Assembly: GCA_046484975.1 (NCBI GenBank)
Contig: JAWOHX010000090.1
Span: 1 to 52,211, forward strand
Source: JAWOHX01 sp046484975
Lineage (GTDB): Bacteria; Bacillota; Clostridia; DUPQ01
Length of the DNA: 52,211 nucleotides
Reading direction: 5' to 3'
How positions within the stretch are numbered: the first letter of the stretch is position 1; every line of letters begins with the position of its first letter. The notes below the pieces were generated by a model. It ran no database searches, had not been told where the DNA came from, and saw only the letters and a list, made by a program, of their open reading frames with translations. The translations under genes and the position numbers were made by a program. This document shows, piece by piece, positions 41,526 through 50,364 of this stretch.

Positions 41526-43166
41526 TCATTCAATCTTTCCCAGCATCCGGGGCATGTTCTTCATGAGAATGGCATAAATGCCTGCATTGACCACGAAGAA
41601 CCCGGGGATGTACACAAGGATCGCCACCGGGATCGCCATGGGCAGGCGGATGACAGCCAGGACAACCAGTGCTGCAATGGCGATGCCGATCATCATGTTC
41701 ACTACAAGGTTCATGTTCTGTTTCACCGCCTTCTGCTCGCTGTCCCAGTTGAGCTTCGGGTTCATGGCATCCACAAATACCCCTGTAAGCCTGGTGAACA
41801 GCACAGCGTTGAACCCGCACAGGAGGACAAGCGCCATGGTGAGGATACCCAGTGAAAAGAGCAGGCCTGCAACCAGGGTCACCAGTACCACGGCGGCCAT
41901 GGAGATGACCATGCCGGAGAGGATCTTGGCATTGACCTGCTCCCTGTAGGCCATGGGAATGTATTTCATGAAATAGACCTGGCGGCCTTCCCGGGATATA
42001 CAGGTGGCGGTGATGCCGTTCATGGCGCTGACGAACAGGAACAGGGCGACGGAGAAGCCCAGGACCATGGGAAGGTTCCCACCTGGATTGATGATGTCCT
42101 GCAGCTGCCCCATCGGATTATCCTCGCCCCCCATGAACAGGGGGACGACCAGGAACACGGGAATCAGGAAATCCATGATGGCCAGGTTCATGAAATAGAT
42201 GGGGGTCCGAAACAGGATGCGCAGTTCCTTCAGGGTGTAGGACCAGGTCCTGTCCTTCATCTCGTATGATTTTGTGCCCCTTGCGGCCGCCTTCCTTCTG
42301 GCTCCCTGCTGTATCATGCCCAGCACTCCTTTGAAATAGAGCTTCTGAGCCACAAGGATGAACACCCCGAAGGAGCACAGGCCGATGGCGGCAAACAGGA
42401 GGAACTGGAAGGCATCGGCCCCGGCCACTGCCCTGGATGCCTGGAGGATACCCGGAAAAAACGAGGCAATCCGCTCCGCCAGGTTGATGTCCCCGGAGAA
42501 GATCATCTTCTGGAGGGCCTCCGGGTCCTCCAGGCTCATGAAGAACCCCTGGGTGCCAAAGGAGACAGCCAGGGACACTGCCAGGGCGATGATGCCGGAG
42601 ACCAGGGAGAACCTGTCCTTGTTGATGGACCTCCTGGAAAAGCTCATGATGAGGATGACCAGCACGGAGGCAGTGCTCAGCGGAAGGATGGGCAGGACCA
42701 GGAACACCAGTGCGCTGACCAGATAATAGCCGATGCCAAAACCTCCCCCGATGCCCGCACCGATGATGACGGGGGCCAGGAACAGACCCAGGGTCATGTA
42801 TTCGTAGAGCAGTACACTCACGAACCTGGAGACAATGATCTGGAATGGCTCCAGGGGCATGTGCAGGTAGGTGGGGATGTCCCTGGAGATATAGTATGTG
42901 CTGATGACAAAGAAGATCCCGAACAAAAACACCACCATGCCGGCTCCCGTGAAAACCAGGGCAAAGAAAGCCTGTCCCTGCCCGATGCCCTCCATGAGCC
43001 GGTAGAGGTTGCCCGCACCGATGCCAAGGCCTATGAGCATGGGGACGAAACACAGGAAGAGCAGCCCGTATAGGAGGGTTTTCCTGATTTTCTTCCCCTT
43101 GAATCCCGCTTCCCCGCGGAACAGCATGATCAGATTGATCCTCACAAGATGCATGATGTTTTTCAT
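41526..43166 (-). CDS. ABC transporter permease (ABC-2-like exporter)
   Basis: A 546-aa membrane protein with about 12 hydrophobic helices in two halves and a soluble linker near residues 285-310 (GARRKAAARGTKSYEMKDRT). The pattern is that of long ABC-2-type permeases of Bacillota that pair with one ATPase. FFVISTYYISRDIPTYLHMPLEPFQI resembles the conserved region after the second helix. It overlaps the ATPase gene by four bases. Substrate unknown; peptide, lipid or drug export are possible. Confidence 0.85.
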   Translation of the reverse strand: MKNIMHLVRINLIMLFRGEAGFKGKKIRKTLLYGLLFLCFVPMLIGLGIGAGNLYRLMEGIGQGQAFFALVFTGAGMVVFLFGIFFVISTYYISRDIPTYLHMPLEPFQIIVSRFVSVLLYEYMTLGLFLAPVIIGAGIGGGFGIGYYLVSALVFLVLPILPLSTASVLVILIMSFSRRSINKDRFSLVSGIIALAVSLAVSFGTQGFFMSLEDPEALQKMIFSGDINLAERIASFFPGILQASRAVAGADAFQFLLFAAIGLCSFGVFILVAQKLYFKGVLGMIQQGARRKAAARGTKSYEMKDRTWSYTLKELRILFRTPIYFMNLAIMDFLIPVFLVVPLFMGGEDNPMGQLQDIINPGGNLPMVLGFSVALFLFVSAMNGITATCISREGRQVYFMKYIPMAYREQVNAKILSGMVISMAAVVLVTLVAGLLFSLGILTMALVLLCGFNAVLFTRLTGVFVDAMNPKLNWDSEQKAVKQNMNLVVNMMIGIAIAALVVLAVIRLPMAIPVAILVYIPGFFVVNAGIYAILMKNMPRMLGKIE

Positions 43167-43882
43167 TCTTCCGTCATCTCCAGGAATATATTCTCAAGGC
43201 TTTTGTTTTCCTTGGTCTTTTTCATTTCCTCCATGGTCCCGCAGAACAGGATTTTTCCCTTGCTGATCACTGCGATCATATCGCAGACTTTCTCTGCCAC
43301 ATCCAGGACATGGGTGGAGAACATCACTGTCCTGCCTTCGTCGGCATGTTTTCTCATCCGCTCCTTGAGCTTGAAGGATGATTTCGGATCCAGCCCCGTC
43401 AGGGGCTCGTCCAGGATCCAAACCTCCGGCTGGTGGATCAGCACCCCCATCACCACGATCTTCTGCCGCATGCCGTGGGAATAGCTCTGGATCTTGTCAT
43501 CCAGGGCATGGCTCATCTCAAAATCCCCGGCCAGGGAAGCAATCCTGTCCATCCTTTCCTTGGAGGGAACCCCATAGATATCAGCCATGAAATTGAGGTA
43601 TTCCAGCCCTTTCAGCCGTTCGAAAATATTGGGATCGTCCGATACATATCCCATCATCTTCTTGGCCCTCATGGGTTCCCTGGCGATATCCGCTCCATTG
43701 ACCTGGATGCTTCCGCTGTCAATGGGCAGGATTCCGGTGATCATCCGGATGGTGGTGGTTTTACCCGCCCCGTTGGGACCGATGAAGCCAAAGATCTTCC
43801 CTGCCGGTATTTCCAGGGTGATACCGTTGACTGCCTTCACGCCACCCCCGTATGTCTTTGATATGTTTTCGATTCGTATCAT
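43163..43882 (-). CDS. ABC transporter ATP-binding protein
   Basis: A 239-aa ABC ATPase. Walker A FIGPNGAGKTTTIRMITGIL (about residues 35-54), signature YSHGMRQK in place of LSGGQ, Walker B EVWILDEPLTGLDPKS and the switch His in VMFSTHVLDVAE. The YSHGMRQK variant is common in CcmA-type exporter ATPases. AGGAGAG precedes the ATG and a TATAAT lies about 45 bases upstream. Pairs with the permease that follows it. Confidence 0.95.
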   Translation of the reverse strand: MIRIENISKTYGGGVKAVNGITLEIPAGKIFGFIGPNGAGKTTTIRMITGILPIDSGSIQVNGADIAREPMRAKKMMGYVSDDPNIFERLKGLEYLNFMADIYGVPSKERMDRIASLAGDFEMSHALDDKIQSYSHGMRQKIVVMGVLIHQPEVWILDEPLTGLDPKSSFKLKERMRKHADEGRTVMFSTHVLDVAEKVCDMIAVISKGKILFCGTMEEMKKTKENKSLENIFLEMTEE

Positions 43883-44005
43883 GGCACTCTCCTCTGGGTT
43901 TTTAAATCACCTCCCTCCCATTATATAGCCGAAACCCTTTTTTAGAAACCCTCCGTCAATGAAAAATACGCCCTGGTCCGCCATCCGTCGCGCAAAGACT
44001 CTGAC

Positions 44006-44035
44006 TTGACTTTCATTGCTGTGTGGTGTTATGAT
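44006..44035 (+). promoter_or_regulatory. Promoter of the abrB-like gene
   Basis: Plus-strand -35 TTGACT (44006-44011), 18-base spacer, -10 TATGAT (44030-44035), about 38 bases before the GTG start. Confidence 0.8.
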
Positions 44036-44073
44036 TGGTTTACAAATTTTGTGTTTCAAATGGAGGTAGACCC

Positions 44074-44316
44074 GTGAAATCAACAGGTATCGTCAGAAGG
44101 GTGGATGAACTGGGAAGGATTGTGGTTCCCATCGAGCTCAGAAGATCCTTGGACATCGGGGACAGGGACACCGTTGAAATGTATCTGGAAGGTGACAACA
44201 TCATCATTCGAAAATACCAGCCCTCCTGTGTATTCTGCGGGACCAGCAGCGACATCACCCTCTACCGTGAAAAAATGCTCTGCCTGAACTGCATCGGCAA
44301 GATTGCAAAGGACTAG
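44074..44316 (+). CDS. AbrB/SpoVT-type transition-state regulator
   Basis: An 80-aa DNA-binding protein with the AbrB swapped-hairpin N-domain: VKSTGIVRRVDELGRIVVPI followed by ELRRSLDIGDRDTVEMYLEG. The C-terminal part contains CVFCGTSSDITLYREKMLCLNC, two CxxC pairs typical of the AbrB subgroup found beside rsmI in Clostridia. The start is GTG at 44074 with GGAGGT seven bases upstream; a longer frame from 44035 would begin in the promoter. AbrB proteins repress stationary-phase and sporulation genes during growth. It is convergent with rsmI, nine bases apart. Confidence 0.93.
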   Translation: MKSTGIVRRVDELGRIVVPIELRRSLDIGDRDTVEMYLEGDNIIIRKYQPSCVFCGTSSDITLYREKMLCLNCIGKIAKD

Positions 44317-44325
44317 GATGGCTGC

Positions 44326-45147
44326 TCAAAGCCTGTTGACCTTGTTGTAAATCTCCCGCCGGGACAGACCGTATTCTTCTGAAATCTGCCCCATGGCTTC
44401 TTTTCGGGAGAACCCCAGTTTGAGCAATTCCTCGTATGCTTCAACCACACCCTTCTCCGGAAGGGTTTTTTCATTTTCCAAGGGACTGCCCTCCACGACA
44501 ACCACCATCTCCCCTTTCGGTGGCGCCTGCCTGAAACGGGCAATGATTTCTCCAAGCTCCCCCCGAATGACTTCCTCATGGATCTTCGTCAGTTCCCTGG
44601 CGATGGCGGCTTTCCTGTGCGTCCCGAATGCCGCCGCCATGGCTTCCAGGGTCTTCAATATCCTATGGGGAGCTTCATAGAACACCAATGTCCTTTTTTC
44701 TTTCCTCAGCTCCTCCAGCCTTCTGTCCCGTTCCTTCCCCCTGGAATCAAGGAAGCCTTCGAAGACAAATTTCCCGGAGGGCAGTCCCGACAGCACCAGC
44801 CCTGAAACCAGCGCACACGGGCCGGGGATTTCCGTGACGGGAATGCCGTTTTCGTGAAAGAGCCTGACCAGCTCCTCCCCGGGGTCGGAGATGCCCGGGG
44901 TTCCAGCATCTGAAACCAGACAGACAACCAGTCCCTGCCTGGCCTTATCCAGCAGGACCGGCCCGGCTTGTTCCCGGTTGTGTTCACGGTAGCTGACCAA
45001 TGGTTTTTTGATGTTGTGCCTGTTGAGGAGCTTCAGGGTTCTCCTGGTATCCTCACATGCGATGAGGTCGCACGCCTGCAGGGTCTCCAGCGCCCTGAGA
45101 GTGATGTCCTTGAGATTCCCTATGGGGGTGGCCACTATGTACAGCAT
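44326..45147 (-). CDS. rsmI: 16S rRNA (cytidine-1402-2'-O)-methyltransferase
   Basis: A 273-aa SAM-dependent tetrapyrrole-methylase-fold enzyme modifying C1402 of 16S rRNA. MLYIVATPIGNLKDITLRAL, LIACEDTRRTLKLLNRH, CLVSDAGTPGISDPGEELVR and FVFEGFLDSRGKERDRRLEE are the standard RsmI boxes; the C-terminal YGLSRREIYNKVNRL helix-turn-helix is also normal. It follows the TrmN6-type gene by six bases and lies next to abrB, a conserved arrangement in Bacillota. Confidence 0.96.
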   Translation of the reverse strand: MLYIVATPIGNLKDITLRALETLQACDLIACEDTRRTLKLLNRHNIKKPLVSYREHNREQAGPVLLDKARQGLVVCLVSDAGTPGISDPGEELVRLFHENGIPVTEIPGPCALVSGLVLSGLPSGKFVFEGFLDSRGKERDRRLEELRKEKRTLVFYEAPHRILKTLEAMAAAFGTHRKAAIARELTKIHEEVIRGELGEIIARFRQAPPKGEMVVVVEGSPLENEKTLPEKGVVEAYEELLKLGFSRKEAMGQISEEYGLSRREIYNKVNRL

Positions 45148-45153
45148 GCGGGC

Positions 45154-45891
45154 TTACTCCTTTGTCTTCCCATATATGTCCAGTATCTCCGGTGAATAGA
45201 ATCCTTCCTCGTCCTTGATCACAAGGGGCTTTTCCACCTTCAGCCAGGGATTCGCGCCTTTGACGCCGTTCACCAGGAACAGGACGGGCTGGCTCTCACG
45301 GCGGTTCTGGACCACCCTCAGCCTTTTGGGTTCAATGCCATGCTTGCGCATGAGAAACAACACATCCACCATCCTGCAAGGCCTGTGTACCATGGTGAGG
45401 CTTCCCTTGAATTTCAACAGATAGGCACCTGCCCGGATCACATCCTCCAGGCTGCAGAGCACCTCGTGTCGGGCAATGGTGAAGCTGTCATCCCGGTTTT
45501 GAAAACCCGCGTTGTTCTTCATATATGGCGGATTGGCAACCACGTTGTCATAACTGTGGGCTTTCATGACGGAGGAGATGCTGCGGATGTCCCCGTGAAT
45601 GATCTCCACTTTTTCCTCAAGGCCGTTCATGGTCACGCTCCTGCGGGCCATGTCGCACATTTTCTCCTGGATTTCCAGTCCTGTGATTTTCAGGGCCTTT
45701 GTCTTTGCGGTCAACAGAAGGGGGAGAATCCCCGTCCCTGTCCCCAAATCAGCCACCCTGGCCCTGTTACCGGCCTTCACAAAATCGGCAAGCAGGACGG
45801 CGTCGGTGCCAAAACAGAACATGCTCTTGTTCTGTATGATCTTCAGCCCGTTGAGCTCCAGGTCGTCGATTCTTTCATTCTCATGCATCAT
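45154..45891 (-). CDS. tRNA1(Val) (adenine-37-N6)-methyltransferase-like protein
   Basis: A 245-aa class I SAM methyltransferase of the TrmN6/YfiC type. RVADLGTGTGILPLLLTAKT is the SAM loop, GLEIQEKMCDMARRSVTMNG the acidic ribose-binding strand, and NVVANPPYMKN the N6-adenine NPPY motif. ERIDDLELNGLKIIQNKSMF is the usual N-terminus of this Bacillota group, found upstream of rsmI. A TATAAT ends six bases before the ATG and there is no clear ribosome binding site, so the transcript could be leaderless or the gene read through from the Tad operon. Confidence 0.9.
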   Translation of the reverse strand: MMHENERIDDLELNGLKIIQNKSMFCFGTDAVLLADFVKAGNRARVADLGTGTGILPLLLTAKTKALKITGLEIQEKMCDMARRSVTMNGLEEKVEIIHGDIRSISSVMKAHSYDNVVANPPYMKNNAGFQNRDDSFTIARHEVLCSLEDVIRAGAYLLKFKGSLTMVHRPCRMVDVLFLMRKHGIEPKRLRVVQNRRESQPVLFLVNGVKGANPWLKVEKPLVIKDEEGFYSPEILDIYGKTKE

Positions 45892-45925
45892 AGGGATATT
45901 ATAGCACAGCCGGAGTGGAAATCCC

Positions 45926-46558
45926 TCAATTCCTGATGACCTCCACCGTGCTGACGGTTTTCAGGAATGCAAGCACAGCATCCATGGGTTTCACCAGCCT
46001 GAGGCTCACCACTTTCCTGCTTTGCCCGGATTGTGTGTTCACATATGCCACCGGAATGTTCTTCAGGATGATCCCACCGTCGTCCCAGGGAACATACCGG
46101 ATTCCGCATGCGGAAAGCTGGTGGATCAGCCATACAAGCTCATGGTCCCTTACCTTTCCAAGGTCCGGGATGATGAACAGGTCCACCATGTCCCTGTTCT
46201 TAATGTCCCCGGCGTTGAAGCTGGAAAGGTCCACACTGAGGGACATGAACCGTATGTCGCCTGAATCCTCCCGTTCATGCATGTCATTCAGGCTCAGCAG
46301 GCTGCCTTCCGTGATATCGAAGAGGACGGTCTTGCCTTCGAGCTCCGCCAGGTCCGTCATCGGAAGAGGGGTTTCTGAGTAGACCTCCATCCGTCGGACC
46401 ATCTCCTTCGTCAGGACCGTTCCCTTCATGATGTCCCGGTCTGCCGCATATAGGACCTGCATGTTCTTGCGTACAGCCACATTGGCGATCATGCCCTGAG
46501 CCACCGTCAGAAGCACTGCCAATACCAGGGCGGCAATCCAATAATTTCTTCTTTTCAT
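45926..46558 (-). CDS. CpaB/RcpC-like SAF-domain pilus protein
   Basis: A 210-aa protein with an N-terminal transmembrane helix (YWIAALVLAVLLTVAQGMIA) and a SAF domain (VLYAADRDIMKGTVLTKEMV, then TPLPMTDLAELEGKTVLFDI and TEGSLLSLNDM), the start of CpaB/RcpC proteins. The rest is RcpC-like (RFMSLSVDLSSFNAGDIKNR, DMVDLFIIPDL). In Gram-negative bacteria CpaB helps the secretin; Gram-positive Tad systems keep it as a periplasm-facing envelope protein. AGGTGA precedes ATG at 46558. It is the last gene of the Tad operon. Confidence 0.8.
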   Translation of the reverse strand: MKRRNYWIAALVLAVLLTVAQGMIANVAVRKNMQVLYAADRDIMKGTVLTKEMVRRMEVYSETPLPMTDLAELEGKTVLFDITEGSLLSLNDMHEREDSGDIRFMSLSVDLSSFNAGDIKNRDMVDLFIIPDLGKVRDHELVWLIHQLSACGIRYVPWDDGGIILKNIPVAYVNTQSGQSRKVVSLRLVKPMDAVLAFLKTVSTVEVIRN

Positions 46559-46563
46559 AACAA

Positions 46564-47025
46564 TCACCTGATCAATGGAATCTCCAGATCCCTGTGGATC
46601 CTTAGAGTCCTTATTTTTTCCGGCCGGTTCAACCGGCCGATGCTAAATTCCGCCAGGATATGGAAGAAAGGATAAGGGGAGGATGTCCCCTCGCTGCACT
46701 GCTCCCCCGGATGGACCAGGTCCACTTCCAACCTTCCGATCTCATCCCAGCCCGACAGGCGGGATTCCATCAGCAGACGAATCTCCCCGGCAAGGTTTTG
46801 AACATCCCGTGCCTCAACGGACCCCTCTGAGAGCATCTCCGTCCGCAGGTCCGCGATGACAGCCGTTGCTGCCACCTCCACCATCTCGGTGTACCGGTGG
46901 ACAAGGTGGCTGACATGGATCTTCTCCACCATTGCGGAGAACACCGGCAGGATGATGAACAGAAGGGTGCCGGAAAGGACAATGGCTTCCAGCATTCCAA
47001 ACCCCGCTTCCCTGTTCCTTGCCAT
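46564..47025 (-). CDS. Pseudopilin/TadE-like protein
   Basis: A 153-aa protein with a type IV prepilin-like start: MARNREAGFGMLEAIVLSGT has a Gly, then FGMLE with Glu at +5, then one hydrophobic helix. The remainder is a soluble domain (VAATAVIADLRTEMLSEGSV onward). The same FGM[Y/L]E motif is in the Flp-like pilin two genes upstream, so the same peptidase probably processes both. TadE/TadF pseudopilins have this layout. The gene shares a base with its upstream neighbour (stop/start overlap), so translation is coupled. Confidence 0.72.
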   Translation of the reverse strand: MARNREAGFGMLEAIVLSGTLLFIILPVFSAMVEKIHVSHLVHRYTEMVEVAATAVIADLRTEMLSEGSVEARDVQNLAGEIRLLMESRLSGWDEIGRLEVDLVHPGEQCSEGTSSPYPFFHILAEFSIGRLNRPEKIRTLRIHRDLEIPLIR

Positions 47026-47405
47026 CAGTTGAACACCCTTCTTGACACCACATCCCGCGCATATTCCATTGCATACTCCTTCATGCCCCTGGCCAGGATA
47101 CCTGACATCACCTGCATCCTGAACGTGGCATTCACCTTCAGTGTCATGACCTCTCCCACTTTGGCATGGGAGGGGGCGGTCACCCCCACATCCTCGAAGC
47201 CCATGGTTTCCAGTCGGGACGCCAAAGCCGCCATGTCGTCATCCAAAAGCCCCGAGTTCTGCTCCATCCGGACCAGGTATACCCTGCATGCGTCCCGGAA
47301 GTCCATGTTCTTGGACAAAGGGACGAACATTTCAAAGATATACAGGCAGATGCCCAGGACCACCGTGAAAATGACCAGGGTGACCGCCAGTCTCTCAGCC
47401 ATCAT
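47025..47405 (-). CDS. TadE/TadF-like small membrane protein
   Basis: A 126-aa protein with one N-terminal hydrophobic helix (LAVTLVIFTVVLGICLYIFE) and a soluble part, without the FGM[Y/L]E prepilin motif of its two neighbours. It lies between the pilin and the other pseudopilin-like gene and overlaps both (ATGATG at 47405 covering the pilin stop). It resembles the DUF4320-type proteins seen in Clostridial Tad loci. Role probably minor pilin or assembly factor. Confidence 0.68.
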   Translation of the reverse strand: MMAERLAVTLVIFTVVLGICLYIFEMFVPLSKNMDFRDACRVYLVRMEQNSGLLDDDMAALASRLETMGFEDVGVTAPSHAKVGEVMTLKVNATFRMQVMSGILARGMKEYAMEYARDVVSRRVFN

Positions 47406-47584
47406 GTGGACGGGAACAGTTGGCTGAAAATGCTTGTTTCCAGCCAGGTGTCCATGCGGCTCATGATGTTTTCCGCAAAGGACCTGAACCCTGGGATGAC
47501 CACGAAAGCCGCCACAATGAGCACTGCTGCAATCCCGATCACCTCGTACATTCCGAACCCCTTCTGGTTTCTCAGATGTTTCAT
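47402..47584 (-). CDS. Flp-like pilin
   Basis: A 60-aa major-pilin candidate. MKHLRNQKGFGMYEVIGIAA shows a short basic leader, a Gly-Phe cleavage site (KG/FGMYE) with Glu at +5 and Tyr at +4, and a hydrophobic helix up to VVIPGFRSF. Only about 35 residues follow. Size and motif match Flp pilins (which carry xxxEY), with Tyr and Glu in swapped order. AGGAGGAAGAAA precedes the ATG. Located between tadC and the pseudopilin genes. Confidence 0.78.
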   Translation of the reverse strand: MKHLRNQKGFGMYEVIGIAAVLIVAAFVVIPGFRSFAENIMSRMDTWLETSIFSQLFPST

Positions 47585-47597
47585 TTTTCTTCCTCCT

Positions 47598-48380
47598 TTA
47601 TGTAATGAATATGTTGTTCAACGCTTCCTGGACTTCCATGAACAATGGAATCAAAATCATCAGGACGATGAGCAGGGAAAAGGCCACAACCGTGACCATG
47701 CATTTGCTTTTCACCTGGTCTGTCTTCCTCTGGATGTATGTGAAATACCGGTTGAACATGAGCGTCTCCAGCCTTTCAATCCTTTTGCTGTCCCGGGCCC
47801 CAAGGATGTCCTGTTGCAGGAACATGACGAAGCAACGGGTTTCCTCATTGTCGATGTGGCTCAGCAGCAGTGCCCCGGCCTGCCGGACATCCAGGGTGGC
47901 TGAGTACATTCCGCATACCTTTTCCATGACCCTCTTCAGGCTTTTGTCCTCCACAATCTCATGCATCCCTGTCAGGGCATCCCTGGGAAGCACCCCCGCA
48001 TCCGTCTGGTTGCAGATGTATTTATACAGCCTGTAGGCGTTTTTCTGGAAAACCCGCCTCTGCCGGATACGGTTGGAAAAAAGCAAAAAGCCCAGCGTCC
48101 CGGCGGAGACTCCCGTTGTCAGCACCCCCTGTCTCCATCCCGCAAACAGGAAAACCGACAGGCACAGGAAGGTCAGGAGACAGGACGCATACAGGTAGAA
48201 GCAAACATCCTCCTTCTCGTGGACGCCGTTCCTTCGGAGAATTCCCGTCCACTTCCCCTCCGGAAAGGGTACTGGCGATTTGCCGGGGCCAGCGATCCTG
48301 TTCCTCATCCAAAGGTATTCCAGTTCCCCTGCGATGACCCAGGCGGCTGCCATGTTCAGAACAAAAACCAACCCTCTCAT
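47598..48380 (-). CDS. TadC-like inner-membrane pilus protein
   Basis: A 260-aa GspF/T2SSF-type protein with an N-terminal helix, two adjacent helices (CLLTFLCLSVFLFAGWRQGV, GVSAGTLGFLLFSNRIRQRR) and a C-terminal pair with MVTVVAFSLLIVLMILIPLF. The middle cytoplasmic part holds the GspF-type helical domain (RLYKYICNQTDAGVLPRDAL, ALLLSHIDNEETRCFVMFLQ). TadC works with TadB as platform for the TadA ATPase. AGGAGT precedes the ATG; ten bases downstream of tadB. Confidence 0.8.
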   Translation of the reverse strand: MRGLVFVLNMAAAWVIAGELEYLWMRNRIAGPGKSPVPFPEGKWTGILRRNGVHEKEDVCFYLYASCLLTFLCLSVFLFAGWRQGVLTTGVSAGTLGFLLFSNRIRQRRVFQKNAYRLYKYICNQTDAGVLPRDALTGMHEIVEDKSLKRVMEKVCGMYSATLDVRQAGALLLSHIDNEETRCFVMFLQQDILGARDSKRIERLETLMFNRYFTYIQRKTDQVKSKCMVTVVAFSLLIVLMILIPLFMEVQEALNNIFIT

Positions 48381-48390
48381 ACAAGCACTC

Positions 48391-49167
48391 CTATTTTCTC
48401 AGATACAGCATACCGGTCAGGAAAAACACCATCCCAAAGGCTCCGGCAAGATTTTTTCCAATGGGAGTCCCAAGGTAGAACTGGCTTGCGGAAGGGTTTT
48501 GGGCCACCAGGACAAATCCCACCCACAATACCAGCAGGATGACGACGTATACGAAAACCCTGTCCCGGAACGTGGAGATCTTCCGTTTGTAGGTCTCCTC
48601 GCTGATACGGAAGAACTGCTCCTCCAGGTTCTGAAAGAGATGGGAGATGTCGCCGCCTTTCAAAGCGGCAATCCGGATGTTCTTCACCACATAGCGGAAA
48701 TCCTCCCCAAGGCTTTCATTTTCCATGAGCCCCATGGCTTCTTCCGTCTCCATGCCTCCCCGAATCCTGGCCACGGCATTGCCCACCGTTTCCCCCAGCG
48801 GTTTTTTCAAGCCGGCTTCCGCAGCTTTTTGCAGGCAGAACATCAGGTCGTTTTTCACGCAGCTCCATCTGGACAGCAACATCAGCAGGGACACAATCTG
48901 CTTTTGCTCCCTTTCCGCCCGGTAGTTGCTCCGGATGTCAAGGATGACATAGGGGATGGATGCCGGAACCAGGGAGAGGGCAAAAGACGCGAACACATGG
49001 TCCAGGCTCATGTTCAGCAGTGTTCCTGTGAACAGGAACACCCCTGCGCAGAGGACGAGAACACCCTTTTCCAGGGAATCCACAGGGATAAAATCCCTTG
49101 GCTTCATGCCGGTAAACGAGAGGATCAGCCAGATGCACAGCCCCAGATTGAACACAAAGAAAATCAT
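48391..49167 (-). CDS. TadB-like inner-membrane pilus protein
   Basis: A 258-aa GspF/T2SSF-type membrane protein. Two helices at the N-terminus (IFFVFNLGLCIWLILSFTGM; GVLVLCAGVFLFTGTLLNMS), a cytoplasmic helical domain (LLMLLSRWSCVKNDLMFCLQ, GDISHLFQNLEEQFFRISEE is the usual late box), and a C-terminal helix pair (FVYVVILLVLWVGFVLVAQN; GAFGMVFFLTGMLYLRK). It overlaps tadA by four bases. Confidence 0.8.
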   Translation of the reverse strand: MIFFVFNLGLCIWLILSFTGMKPRDFIPVDSLEKGVLVLCAGVFLFTGTLLNMSLDHVFASFALSLVPASIPYVILDIRSNYRAEREQKQIVSLLMLLSRWSCVKNDLMFCLQKAAEAGLKKPLGETVGNAVARIRGGMETEEAMGLMENESLGEDFRYVVKNIRIAALKGGDISHLFQNLEEQFFRISEETYKRKISTFRDRVFVYVVILLVLWVGFVLVAQNPSASQFYLGTPIGKNLAGAFGMVFFLTGMLYLRK

Positions 49168-50360
49168 GGTGTGCCTCCCCCGTATACGTACCTGTACACG
49201 GGTCTCTTCCCCCCGGGATCATATCCCGTGACCTCGATCATCTCAATGACCCGGAAGGCCTCCAGGAAAACAACGGCATCCACCCCGTTGCAGAACATCT
49301 CCACCAGGGTGTTTTCCTTTTCCATGATCCTTGCACCGGCAGCCAGTGAGATCATCCGGAGAATGCATTCCGCTGCGTTGCTTGCATGGATGGTTCCCAC
49401 CATCCTATGCCCCGAGCAGGCAGCCTTGATGAAGTCATAAGCTTCCACTGAAACAATCTCCCCGATGCAGTAGGTGTCCAGGGACATGGTGAGTCCGTCT
49501 TTCAGGAGCATGTCCAAGGTGACCAGGCTGCCTCCCTCGTTGTCCTTCTTCACCCTTTGCTCGATGCAGAATTTCTTCTCCGGATAAACCTCGGCATCGG
49601 ACTCCACCACCAGCACACGTTCCATCTCGTCCAGGGAATTGAGGAACGTGCGCAACAGGGTGGTTTTTCCCGCACCGCCCTTTCCGCAGATCAGAAGGGT
49701 TTTCCGGAGGCGGGCATATTCCATCAGCATGTCTTTCACCGGTGAATCCAGCATGCCCAGTTCCATGAGCTGCCCATATGAGTAACTTTTATTTCGGTGC
49801 TTGCGGATGCTCAGCGCGGGGCCGGAGATGTTCCTCGGGGGGATGGAGACATTGATCCTCAGCCTGTTGGAAAGGTCGGACACACGGCAGTGGCTGTCGT
49901 TCTCATTGAGAATGCCGCCGTTACGGATGGCGACGAGCTTGCAGTAGGTCTCAAAGCTTTTCTCATCCCCCATGTGGATGTCCATGATTTCCCTGACCCC
50001 GTTCCTCATCACTGTGAACTGGTCGAACCTTGTCCCGTCGATGTCACTGACATCCTCGTCGGCCACAAATTTCTGCAGCTCCCCGTAACCGAACATATAG
50101 CTGTATATGTTCTCCAGGAGGCCTTCCCTTGAGATATTGGCAAAATAGCTGTTTTTGTCCAGTCTGCGGATGATCTCGTTTTTCAGCGCATTCTTCTGCT
50201 TGAAGTCGTGATAGGCCCCGATAAGAAGTCTTGGGTTCTCCTTCAGGATTTCATGTGTGATGTGCACAGCAATCTTTCCTGTGGGTTGGACACCGGTCCT
50301 GTAGATGGATGATTCCTCCCCGAACACCACGGGGTTCTTCAATGACTTCAATACAGGCAC
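49164..50360 (-). CDS. TadA/CpaF pilus assembly ATPase
   Basis: A 398-aa secretion ATPase. An N-terminal helical domain includes GYGELQKFVADEDVSDIDGT, the CpaF-type start. Then come the ISGPALSIRKHR substrate region, Walker A LLICGKGGAGKTTLLRTFLN (about residue 230), the Asp box in VLVVESDAEVYPEKKF, the Walker B region SLDTYCIGEIVSVEAYDFIK, and the His box MVGTIHASNAAECILRMI. The Walker B aspartate and glutamate are in the pattern GEI rather than GEVRG, a detail to note. It follows the kinase-CpaE fusion by four bases. Confidence 0.9.
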   Translation of the reverse strand: MPVLKSLKNPVVFGEESSIYRTGVQPTGKIAVHITHEILKENPRLLIGAYHDFKQKNALKNEIIRRLDKNSYFANISREGLLENIYSYMFGYGELQKFVADEDVSDIDGTRFDQFTVMRNGVREIMDIHMGDEKSFETYCKLVAIRNGGILNENDSHCRVSDLSNRLRINVSIPPRNISGPALSIRKHRNKSYSYGQLMELGMLDSPVKDMLMEYARLRKTLLICGKGGAGKTTLLRTFLNSLDEMERVLVVESDAEVYPEKKFCIEQRVKKDNEGGSLVTLDMLLKDGLTMSLDTYCIGEIVSVEAYDFIKAACSGHRMVGTIHASNAAECILRMISLAAGARIMEKENTLVEMFCNGVDAVVFLEAFRVIEMIEVTGYDPGGKRPVYRYVYGGGTP

Positions 50361-50364
50361 AGAA

